In this document: positions 1 to 6,216 of the stretch, in pieces
Numbering within the stretch: position 1 is the first letter of the stretch
Layout of the letters: each line of letters opens with the position of its first letter
Assembly: GCA_963828405.1 (NCBI GenBank)
Contig: CAWHEG010000002.1
Location: 1 to 64,000, forward strand
Source: JANMJD01 sp963828405
GTDB taxonomy: Bacteria > Actinomycetota > Acidimicrobiia > Acidimicrobiales > Ilumatobacteraceae
Reading direction: 5' to 3'
DNA length: 64,000 nt
Notes under the pieces: generated by a model
The model's database searches: none
Told to the model about the DNA's origin: nothing
What the model saw: the letters and a program-made list of their open reading frames with translations, nothing else
Position numbers and translations under genes: made by a program

Positions 1-45
1 TCCTCGTCCCACTCAACGACGAAGCCGCCGGCCGCAATGGACCGC

Positions 46-74
46 GTAATCAGCGGATGAGGGCTTCTGATTAC
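46..74. repeat. 8-bp inverted repeat
   Basis: GTAATCAG (46-53) and CTGATTAC (67-74) form a perfect inverted repeat with a 13-base spacer. It may be an operator or a weak terminator. The rest of bases 1-104 holds no gene that I can support. A minus-strand frame runs off the left edge but has no recognisable start or motif. Confidence 0.4.
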
Positions 75-104
75 CTCGTTCGGTCATATCGATTGATCCA
101 GGTC

Positions 105-149
105 GGACACTTCTAGCGTGTTGACGTGTTATCAGTGTCCTAGTACAAT
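105..149 (+). promoter_or_regulatory. Sigma70-type promoter with flanking operator
   Basis: TTGACG (121-126), a 17-base spacer and TACAAT (144-149) make an almost ideal housekeeping promoter for the HTH gene at 182. The inverted repeat GGACACT (105-111)/AGTGTCC (134-140) brackets the -35 box, and AGTGTCC recurs at 173-179 between the ribosome site and the start codon. This suggests autorepression by the encoded HTH protein (inference). Unlike most genes in the window, this one has a leader with a ribosome binding site. Confidence 0.65.
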
Positions 150-181
150 TCTAGCGCGTGATCGGCGAGAGGAGTGTCCGA

Positions 182-847
182 ATGGTGGTGTCCGTGTCAG
201 AAGCGGCCGAACGACTCGACCTCGACGCCGGGCGCGTTCGACGACTTGTCGCTTCTGGGTTGTTGGCCGGCGACAAGATCGGTGGCCGTTGGCTCGTCGA
301 CGACGCGGCAATTGCCGAACGCCTCGCGGCGCGCCACCGGCCCGGGAGGCCGCTGTCACCTCGTTCCGCATGGGGTCTGTTGTGGGCCGCCGACTTGCGA
401 CCCGTTCCATGGCTCGCCCCACGAGAAAGGGCGAGGGCCGTCGAACGATCCCACAGCTGGTCGATCGACGATTGGCCGTGGGCCTGCAAGCACCGTGCCG
501 ACGCTCGGCGGCTGCGCGCTCATCCGGCGGCTCTCGCACGCTTGGTCGATGACGCTCGCGTTGTACGTAGCGGCCCGAGCGCTCGAGGTCTCAAGGTGGA
601 CCTGATCGCGTCAGACGAAGTGGAGGTCTATGTGCACCCTGCCAAGGTCGATTCGGTGGTCGCCGACTTCGCCCTCGCCGAGTCGCGCAATCCAAACGTC
701 GTCGCCAGGGTGCCACCGGAGCCGTTGTGGCTGTTCGACAGCCAGGACGCACCATGGCCCGTGGTCGTCGTCGATCTGCTCGACGCCCGCGATGACCGCT
801 CCGTTCGCGCCGCCCACGAACTGGCCAAACGAATGAGGCCGCAGTGA
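182..847 (+). CDS. HTH (excisionase-like) protein, putative antitoxin of a nucleotidyltransferase pair
   Basis: About 221 aa. Residues 4-45 read as a MerR/excisionase-type winged helix-turn-helix (SVSEAAERLDLDAGRVRRL...GGRWLVDDAAI). The rest is an uncharacterised domain rich in Arg and Trp. The ATG at 182 is chosen because AGAGGA (168-173) lies at good spacing; a GTG at 158 is in frame but sits at the expected transcription start. The stop overlaps the start of the next gene as GTGA, a tight coupling typical of toxin-antitoxin operons. The partner is a nucleotidyltransferase, so an antitoxin/regulator role is inferred from context, not from a recognised antitoxin family. Confidence 0.7.
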   Translation: MVVSVSEAAERLDLDAGRVRRLVASGLLAGDKIGGRWLVDDAAIAERLAARHRPGRPLSPRSAWGLLWAADLRPVPWLAPRERARAVERSHSWSIDDWPWACKHRADARRLRAHPAALARLVDDARVVRSGPSARGLKVDLIASDEVEVYVHPAKVDSVVADFALAESRNPNVVARVPPEPLWLFDSQDAPWPVVVVDLLDARDDRSVRAAHELAKRMRPQ

Positions 848-1540
848 TCCCGATCCTCGACATCGAACCGTTGAACCTGCCCGCCCTCGGCGAACTTCAC
901 GACGACCTCTGGTCTGTACTCTGCGACCTCGCCGACAAGCACAATGCCGATTGGACGGTGATCGGCGGCCAGATGGTGATGTTCCACGGCCTCCAAGCCG
1001 AGCGGTCATCGGGCCGCGTCGGCCAAGATCTGGACCTCGTCATCGACGCCCGCGTGCGACCGCCTGCGATCCCGGCGTTCATCGCGACCCTCGGCGAACT
1101 CGGCTTCACCTCCACAGGGGTCAGCCCCGACGATGTCGCACACCGCTTCGGACGCGGACCCGTCCGCATCGACGTCGTCAGCCCCGATGGGCTCGGCGAG
1201 CGCGCCGACCTTCGAACAGTCGGCACACCGCGACCACGATCGAAGTACGCGGCGACACCCAAGCACTCAGGCGAACCGAGCGTGTGCCGGTTCGGCACCG
1301 AGATCGAACGGCGTTGGTCCCGCGCCCGAACCTACTTGGAGCAGTCGTCATCAAGTCAGCCGCCGTCGCTTCCGACCATCACCCGCAGCGACATCTCCGA
1401 GACCGAGCGTTTCTCTGCTCCCTCATCACCGACCCGTTCGCGTTGCGCTCGGACCTCAGTGCCTCCGATCGGCGCTGTCTTCGCGCCGCGTCGGCGCTCG
1501 ACGACCAGACCCGTCGTGGACTGAACGCGGTTGTCGACGG
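844..1540 (+). pseudogene. Nucleotidyltransferase (toxin-like), frameshifted
   Basis: The N-terminal part (GTG at 844) carries the nucleotidyltransferase fold signature: IGGQMVMFHG about residue 41, then R...GQDLDLVID, resembling the GG-(x)n-DxD pattern of AbiEii/MNT-type enzymes. Near 1227 the coding potential moves back one base: frame 1 degrades, while frame 0 continues with TTIEVRGDTQALRR...LLGAVVIKSAAV...SLITDPFALR, typical of the C-terminal half of this family. Reading ACA then ACC across 1225-1229 restores the protein, so one base is missing. Frame 0 stays open to 1787, but beyond about 1540 it runs over the opposite lipoprotein gene. Probably the toxin of the pair, now inactive unless the indel is a sequence error. 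Confidence 0.65.
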
Positions 1541-1549
1541 CCACCGGGC

Positions 1550-2152
1550 TCAGGCCAGCCCGAGGCAACGCTTGTCAACGAAGCCGTTGATCTTCTCGGC
1601 CGCTGCCGCCATCGCGTCACCGCTCGGTTCGTCAGAGTCTTCGAACGAGCCTTTCGCGACGACGGCCTCGGCCCACGCTGCGACGGCGCCGAACGAGTCG
1701 ACCAACTCCGCCGGCACATACGACTCGATGGCCTCGAAATACTGCGACGCAACGACAACCTGCAGGAAATCATCGCCACTCGGCTGAGGTCGACTGTTGA
1801 TCACCGCCACGGCTTCACAGAACTCGGCGTCTGGCACCGTCGGCGCGAAACCAGCTCGTGGCTGCCATACACCGCCGGTGGGGCTTTGGCTCCCGAAGTA
1901 CGGCGACCGGTCGTCCTGGCTCGGACCGTCGAACGGCACGGTCAGGATTCGGTCGTCCATCGGGACTGCTTGCGCGCCCGTCGAAGTCGTTGTCGGCACC
2001 GGGAGCGCCGAAGCCGTTGACGATGAGACGGCCGCTCCAACGACGGTGGTGTCCGCTGCACCGTTCTCCGACGCCGATTCGCCGGTCGTGGTGGATCCGC
2101 AGCCGACGAACACCGCTCCGATCGAAGCGACCCCGAGCATAAAGCGACCCAC
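1550..2152 (-). CDS. Putative lipoprotein, function unknown
   Basis: 200 aa. A short N-terminal hydrophobic stretch ends in VFVGC, a plausible though imperfect lipobox with Cys18. It is followed by a Ser/Thr-rich linker (SSSTASALPVPTTTSTG) and a globular domain with two further cysteines (EFCEAV and DKRCLGLA), possibly a disulfide. The GTG at 2152 is preferred because a -10 box (TAGGCT in the minus sense, 2159-2164) ends six bases before it, giving a leaderless message. I do not recognise the family; an exported, membrane-anchored protein is the most that can be said. Confidence 0.75.
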   Translation of the reverse strand: MGRFMLGVASIGAVFVGCGSTTTGESASENGAADTTVVGAAVSSSTASALPVPTTTSTGAQAVPMDDRILTVPFDGPSQDDRSPYFGSQSPTGGVWQPRAGFAPTVPDAEFCEAVAVINSRPQPSGDDFLQVVVASQYFEAIESYVPAELVDSFGAVAAWAEAVVAKGSFEDSDEPSGDAMAAAAEKINGFVDKRCLGLA

Positions 2153-2158
2153 TCGACA

Positions 2159-2164
2159 AGCCTA
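2159..2164 (-). promoter_or_regulatory. -10 box of lipoprotein gene
   Basis: TAGGCT in the minus sense, six bases before the GTG at 2152. Fits the leaderless pattern seen across the window. Confidence 0.5.
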
Positions 2165-2186
2165 CGACAGGCCGCACAGGCGAGGA

Positions 2187-2372
2187 CTACGGGTGGTCGG
2201 CAATCCGGGCGTCGAAGAATTCGCGGAGGTGGTCGACGCTGAAGCGGACCGCGCCGCCGATGCGGACCTGTTTGATCTGCCCGCTCACGACCAGGTAATG
2301 CAGTGAGGTACGGCCGACGCCGAGCATCTGACATGCCTGCTTGACGGTGACGAGCAGCGGCGGCGGAGCCAA
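2187..2372 (-). CDS. Excisionase-family helix-turn-helix protein
   Basis: About 61 aa. Nearly the whole protein is a HTH_17/MerR-like winged helix: VTVKQACQMLGVGRTSLHYL followed by a wing (IGGAVRFSVDHLREFF). This size is typical of excisionases and small plasmid or phage regulators. The only start in frame is a TTG at 2372, and the frame continues unbroken upstream into the HNH relic, so the present N terminus may be the scar of a deletion that fused two genes. No integrase is found nearby. Probably a leftover of a mobile element. Confidence 0.6.
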   Translation of the reverse strand: MAPPPLLVTVKQACQMLGVGRTSLHYLVVSGQIKQVRIGGAVRFSVDHLREFFDARIADHP

Positions 2373-2554
2373 GGGCGACTCCCGGGCGGTCGCTGGGTCA
2401 GCGGGGCGCGGCCCATTGGACTCTTCGATCGGATGTGAGCCTCGTCACCCACGATGACGTCGAGCACGTCGAGAGTGGTCAGCTCAACGTCGCAGATCGC
2501 GCAACGAGAGCCAGCTCGGCCCCACAGCTTCTTTCGGTCGACGTCGCCCGCCAC
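2373..2554 (-). pseudogene. HNH endonuclease N-terminal relic
   Basis: The GTG at 2554 opens a reading frame beginning MAGDVDRKKLWGRAGSRCAIC, followed by GDEAHIRSKSP, the CxxC plus (D/E)xAHI part of an HNH nuclease. The family normally continues SPNGPR. Here KSP is followed by MGRAP, and the neighbouring frame gives NGPRPAD, so a base is missing near 2413. The remaining two thirds of the nuclease, including the catalytic His/Asn region, are absent and the frame runs into the excisionase-like HTH. A -10 box (ATCGTA on the plus strand, 2562-2567) lies seven bases before the GTG. Bases 2568-2694 upstream hold nothing I can identify. Confidence 0.6.
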
Positions 2555-2561
2555 ACCGCCG

Positions 2562-2567
2562 ATCGTA
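2562..2567 (-). promoter_or_regulatory. -10 box of HNH relic
   Basis: TACGAT in the minus sense, seven bases before the GTG at 2554. The promoter appears intact although the gene is broken. Confidence 0.45.
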
Positions 2568-2694
2568 CGCCGAGGAGCCGTCGCTCGCCCGCCGAGCGAT
2601 ATCGAGCAGCGGACGCGTACTCGACGCCGAGCGGCAGCCGGTCGTTATGCGGCGGGCGACGTCGGTGGTCTGTCGCGACGTCGGCAGGCTGCGT

Positions 2695-3018
2695 TTACGA
2701 GGTGGGTTCGCGAGGGGTCGTTGGGAAGTCTCGACGGGTGTGGAGGACTCGCCACACATCCACTACGTCGTCGGCGTCCACGTAGAACACGATGTAGGGG
2801 AACCGCGAGATCGCCGAGGCCCGAAGGTCAGGGATCTCGAGTTCGTACGCGAACCGCAACGACCCGATCTGAGGCCTACGGCCGAGTTCCCGGATCCCCC
2901 GCTCAACGGCGTCGATGAAGTCAATCGCTATCTGCTCGCCGGCGTGCTGTCGGTAGTACTCCGCCGCGTCATCGAGATCGGTTGCAGCGAGCGCGCGAAG
3001 GCGGACGGGCCTGGCCAC
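2695..3018 (-). CDS. parE: ParE/RelE-family toxin
   Basis: About 107 aa from a GTG at 3018, seven bases after the ParD stop. The sequence VRLRALAATDLDDAAEYYRQHAG, then F...AVERGIRELGRRPQIGSLR, then RFPYIVFYVDADDVVDVWRVLH, matches the ParE toxin fold (alpha-helical hairpin followed by a beta sheet ending in an R/H-rich strand). ParE toxins typically poison DNA gyrase and are held inactive by ParD. Longer in-frame starts exist upstream but would lie inside parD. Intact as far as can be seen. Confidence 0.85.
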   Translation of the reverse strand: MARPVRLRALAATDLDDAAEYYRQHAGEQIAIDFIDAVERGIRELGRRPQIGSLRFAYELEIPDLRASAISRFPYIVFYVDADDVVDVWRVLHTRRDFPTTPREPTS

Positions 3019-3025
3019 CGCGCGG

Positions 3026-3259
3026 TCAGGTCGGAGTCTGGGCGCGGCGACGGAGCGATGCGAAGTAGGCGTCGTCCGCGAACGGACCCGGCGTCGAACT
3101 CGCTCCGTCGAAGAGGAGACGGCGGAGCCGATCACGGTCTTGGTCCCGGCGGATCAGGTCGCGCACGTACTCGCTGGTCGATCCAAAGCCACCATGGTCG
3201 ACACGTTCGTCGACATACGTCTTGAGATCGTCGGGGAGCGACACGTTCATCGTCGACAT
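3026..3259 (-). CDS. parD: ParD/CopG-family antitoxin
   Basis: About 77 aa. N-terminal ribbon-helix-helix: TMNVSLPDDLKTYVDERV, then GFGSTSEYVRDLIRRDQ, followed by an acidic and basic C-terminal tail that would wrap the toxin. The ATG at 3259 is favoured over the upstream ATG at 3286 because TACGAT (plus-strand complement 3267-3272) ends seven bases before it. First gene of the parDE operon and probably its autorepressor. Confidence 0.85.
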   Translation of the reverse strand: MSTMNVSLPDDLKTYVDERVDHGGFGSTSEYVRDLIRRDQDRDRLRRLLFDGASSTPGPFADDAYFASLRRRAQTPT

Positions 3260-3266
3260 ACCGAGC

Positions 3267-3295
3267 ATCGTACCGTCGATTGGCAATCTTTGCCA
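3267..3295 (-). promoter_or_regulatory. parDE promoter and operator
   Basis: TACGAT in the minus sense (3267-3272) is the -10 box for a leaderless parD message. Just upstream, TGGCAA-TCT-TTGCCA (3281-3295) is a perfect inverted repeat of the size bound by ribbon-helix-helix dimers, so it is the likely ParD(E) operator. Confidence 0.55.
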
Positions 3296-3451
3296 TCACC
3301 TAAGGTGTGGCGGACGCTGAGATCGCCGTCTCGGTTCGCTCGCTAGCGCGGACTCGTGGCGCGCAGCGACTTGGTCCAGCTGGGTGATACCGATCGCTGC
3401 GAGGGCACGGGTCGCCGGTGCGCCGATCTTGGGAAGGTCGTTGTCAGACAT
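3296..3451 (-). pseudogene. Helix-hairpin-helix protein, C-terminally truncated
   Basis: 51 codons from an ATG at 3451, 14 bases after the SRPBCC stop. MSDNDLPKIGAPATRALAAI, then GITQLDQVA, matches the start of a small DNA-binding helix-hairpin-helix family often found beside SRPBCC genes. The expected second half (a hairpin of the type LHGVGPKA) is replaced by an Arg-rich tail (SEPRRRSQRPPHLR) ending beside the parDE promoter. The gene therefore seems cut at about 3340-3370 by the event that placed parDE here. Confidence 0.5.
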
Positions 3452-3465
3452 CAGTTGGGCGGTGG

Positions 3466-4450
3466 TCAGGCTCTGGGAGCGGACATGACGTCTTCGAGTC
3501 GGTGGTAGCTGGCTTCCATGCCGTCGACCATGCCGGTTTCGATAACGGCGTCGCGCATCTCGATGTTCGGGTACGTGATGACGAGGCTCAGCAGTGTGCC
3601 TTCGTCACGTGGTGTGAACGTCATCTCGTTCGTCAGGCCGGGGCCGTCCATGCCGATCATGTACTCGGTGGTGACGGTGCGCCTGGGTGGTTCTGATTCG
3701 AGCAGCTCGCCGGTGAAGCCGAAGCGACCCTCCGAATCGTCCTCGGGCTCCCATTCGAACCGGTACGTTTGGCCGACCTCGGTGGCGACCTGGCAGACCG
3801 GCATGGTCCAGCCGTCGGGGCCGAGCATCCAGCGCTGCACGAGATCCGGGGTCGTGGTGTGCTTGCCACACCTGCTCCACCGAACCTCGGATGATGCGCG
3901 AGACACGAATCTGGGTGTCGGAGAGAATCTGCATCTCGGTGCCGCGTCCGGCGGCGAACGATTCGAGGTCGGCGAGCACGTCGTCGATCTGACTCATCGC
4001 CGACCTCATGCCCTCTTCCATTCCCATCTCGATCAGCTGCTCCAGTTCATCGAGTGAATTGAAGTGCGTCGTCGTGACGAGCCGTGAGCCGTCGTCGGTG
4101 TCCTCGAACGAGAACGTCATCCGCATCGAGGGCATCTCGGTGTTCTCCTGTCCGTCGGGGCCGGTGAATCCGTCGCGGACCTCGAAGAACCTGCCCTCGT
4201 CGACGGCGAGGAACTCCCAGAACCCGGCCGATTGCTCGCCGTCGGGTCCGGTCATGTGGTAGTTGGATCGTCCTCCCGGGAACACGCTGTGGCGGGTGAA
4301 CGTGGCGGGCCACTCGACCGGGCCCCAGAATCGTTCGATCTGGCGGGGGTCGGTGTAGGCCTCCCAGAGTCGCTCTCGGGTGGCGGCGAAGTCGGCGACG
4401 ACGGTCATCGTCATGGCGTCGAGATCCTTCTCGACCGAGGTGATGGGCAT
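3466..4450 (-). pseudogene. Two-domain SRPBCC/AHSA1 protein, frameshifted between domains
   Basis: The first frame (from 4450) encodes a complete START-like AHSA1 domain: ADFAATRERLWEAYTDPRQI, FWGP, then FSFEDTDDGSRLV and FNSLDEL. It begins a second one (TQIRVSRIIRGSVEQVWQAH). At about 3864 that frame fails, and the rest of domain two (TTPDLVQRWMLGPDGW ... ESPPR-like and FTPRDEGTLLSL) continues in another frame to 3466. Skipping one base after CAC restores WQAHTTPDL, so a single base is inserted. SRPBCC domains bind hydrophobic ligands. Second gene of an ArsR-SRPBCC-HhH operon, 36 bases after the regulator. Either a recent pseudogene or a sequence error. Confidence 0.7.
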
Positions 4451-4486
4451 GCTGGTGTTCTTTCGTGCTTGTGATTGCTTCGGGAT

Positions 4487-4831
4487 TTAGTCGTCGTCGG
4501 CGAGGAGAGCATCGAGACGGTCGATCCGCGACCGCCAGATCTGCTCGTACCGGTCGAGCAGCGCCTGCGCTCTCCGGATCGTGTCGGGATTGCCGCGGAC
4601 GATCCGCTCGCGCCCGTTGGGGTGCTTCGTCACGAGACCGGCTCCTTCCAGGACGGCGACGTGCTTCTGCACGGCAGCGAACGACATGTCGTAGTCGCCG
4701 GCGAGCGTCGACACCGACGCCTCACCGGCCAGCGTCCGGCGCACGATGTCGCGGCGGGTCGCATCGGCCAGCGCCCGGAAGATCCGGTCGACGTCATCGT
4801 CACTCAGCTCGCCAAGCAGATCTACAACCAT
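4487..4831 (-). CDS. ArsR-family transcriptional regulator
   Basis: 114 aa. Winged HTH: DRIFRALADATRRDIVRRTL, then SVSTLAGDYDMSFAAVQKHV...LEGAGLV, then the wing KHPNGRERIVRGNP and a dimerisation helix. No metal-binding cysteine pairs, so this is the ArsR subgroup typically paired with SRPBCC proteins rather than a metal sensor. The ATG at 4831 is chosen because it lies inside a perfect palindrome that must be the operator; an upstream ATG at 4858 would put ten residues in front of the HTH protein. Likely represses itself and the SRPBCC gene. Confidence 0.85.
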   Translation of the reverse strand: MVVDLLGELSDDDVDRIFRALADATRRDIVRRTLAGEASVSTLAGDYDMSFAAVQKHVAVLEGAGLVTKHPNGRERIVRGNPDTIRRAQALLDRYEQIWRSRIDRLDALLADDD

Positions 4832-4843
4832 ATGGTTGTAGAT
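4820..4843. promoter_or_regulatory. 24-bp perfect palindrome, ArsR operator over the start codon
   Basis: ATCTACAACCAT followed by its exact complement ATGGTTGTAGAT; the ATG of the regulator is the centre of the palindrome. The ACAACCA-TGGTTGT core resembles sites of SRPBCC-linked ArsR regulators (recollection). Binding here would block initiation and, if the message is leaderless, mask the 5' end itself. Confidence 0.75.
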
Positions 4844-4908
4844 TAGAGACCTGAACACGTGGTGTCAACCGGGCTGTGGTGACTCACGAGCCCGCTCTGC
4901 GATGTCGG

Positions 4909-4914
4909 TAGATT
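4909..4914 (+). promoter_or_regulatory. -10 box of RibD-like gene
   Basis: TAGATT, then seven bases, then the GTG at 4922: leaderless pattern. The promoter diverges from the ArsR operator. Confidence 0.5.
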
Positions 4915-4921
4915 CCGTCGC

Positions 4922-5413
4922 GTGGGACCGTTGACCTTCAGCATCAACGTCACGCTCGACGGCTGTGTTGACCACCGAGTGGGGGTCGCGGACGACGAGA
5001 TGCACGCCTTCTTCACCCGCCTCATGGACGAGGCTGGTGCGATGCTGTGGGGCCGGGTCACCTACGAGATGATGGAGAGCTATTGGCCGGCGGTCGCATG
5101 TGGCGACGAGCAATCGCCACCTGCGATACAGGAGTGGGCGGTCAAGTTGGAGGCCAAGCCGAAGTATGTGGTGTCGTCGACGCGAGAAGACTTCCCGTGG
5201 ACCAACAGCCACCACGTCGCCGGTGACCTGCACGTCGGCGTGCAGCAGCTCAAGGACGCGAGTCCGGCTGGGGTGCTCCTCGGGAGCGGTCTGCTCGCGA
5301 CCGAACTCGACCGACTCGATCTGATCGACGAGTACCGGTTCCTCGTTCACCCCAGGATCGCCGGCCACGGCCCGACCCTGTTCGAGAACGGGCTGCCCGA
5401 CACGCGACGACTC
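4922..5413 (+). pseudogene. RibD/dihydrofolate reductase-like protein, 3'-truncated
   Basis: The first 164 residues match the small RibD_C/DHFR-like reductase family: FSINVTLDGCVDH, then MLWGRVTYEMM, WPAV, VVSSTRED, GVLLGSGLLATELDRLDLIDEYRFLVHP, GHGPTLFENGLPDTRRL. The normal final beta strand (about 15-20 residues after DTRRL) is missing. From about 5413 the sequence is instead the antisense of the neighbouring nucleotidyltransferase, and the frame only by chance stays open to 5980. The gene is therefore cut near its end. The missing strand belongs to the core sheet, so activity is doubtful. Confidence 0.7.
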
Positions 5414-6097
5414 GCACGCGGCTCGGGTGCGCTGCAAGTCGTCGCGCTCAGCGAAGCCGGCGAGGAGCAGGATGTCGTAGAGATCGTGAACCCGCGGGTT
5501 GGTTCCCTCGGCGGGGATCTCGGTGCAGGCGTGCAGCTTCTGGGCGATCTGGTAGTGGACGCCGAGCACGACGACGTCGCCGCTCGGCCCAAGTTGGACG
5601 CGGTCAAGGTCGATGGCATTCGGGATTTGTTCGAGCAACTCGAACGAGCCGGCCTCGGCCCGGCCGAGTTCGAAGTCGATCGTGGCGAACGGCTTGTCGA
5701 GATAGGCGAGCTTGATCTTGCATCGCTGCGGCGGCGGGATGTTCCCGGCGCGAGTGATCTCGGTCTGGTCGGTCAACCTGCCGGTGAAGCCTTCCCAGCC
5801 TTGCCGGAGGCGAGCGGCAATCTCGGTGAACGCGTCGTCGAAGCTGACATCGGTCAGCGTGTCGACGTCACGAGATGCTCGCGCAACGACGCCGAATCGG
5901 ATCTCCATGCTGGCGCCGCCCTTGAACGCCAGCCGAGGGCTTCCATCGTCGAGTCCGTCGAGAATCTCGGCGAGCACTGACACGGCGACGAGCCGACGAA
6001 GCCGGCCAGCCGTCGCCTCCACGTCGGTGTCGCTGCGCGACCAGGCGTTGATCAGCCGTTCGAGGTGAGCGAGGTTGCCCGGTCGCCGTTCGGTCAT
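5405..6097 (-). pseudogene. AbiEii-type nucleotidyltransferase, 3'-truncated
   Basis: From the ATG at 6097 (AAGAAGG ribosome site upstream) the protein shows LERLINAWSRSDTDVEATAGRL, then RLAFKGGASMEIRFG, then RASRDVDTL, the KGG...R.S.DxD nucleotidyltransferase core of AbiEii toxins. Next come FATIDFELGRAEAGSFELLEQIP, VVVLGVHYQIAQKLHACTE and PRVHDLYDILLLAGFAERDDLQRTRAAC. The family match ends at about 5410, exactly where the opposite RibD-like gene is also cut, and the frame then runs antisense through that gene to 4865. Predicted toxin of a type IV-like system; no clear AbiEi antitoxin lies upstream. Confidence 0.7.
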
Positions 6098-6216
6098 GAT
6101 CCCGACCTTCTTGCCGGCACGGTTGCCCGGTCGTCGAGCGCAACCAGCAAGCGGGCGGCGTTCCGTTGGCCGATCACCCCAAGTGCGAGTAGGCCGCCGG
6201 CCAGCAGTTTGCGCAT
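6094..6216 (-). CDS. Small hydrophobic-start ORF between two coupled genes
   Basis: 40 codons too short for usual gene callers. It starts as TGATG on the stop of the secreted protein gene (6216) and ends as ATGA on the start of the nucleotidyltransferase (6097). The peptide has a Leu/Gly-rich start (MRKLLAGGLLALGVIG) then a charged region (RNAARLLVALDDRA). The double overlap argues that it is translated. It may be a small membrane peptide or the remnant of a lost antitoxin. Low certainty. Confidence 0.35.
   Translation of the reverse strand: MRKLLAGGLLALGVIGQRNAARLLVALDDRATVPARRSGS

Noticed and set aside
4865..5980. Chimeric long proteins (352 aa plus strand; 410 aa minus strand)
   Set aside because: Each consists of a real N-terminal part followed by the antisense of the other gene; the extensions have no family match.
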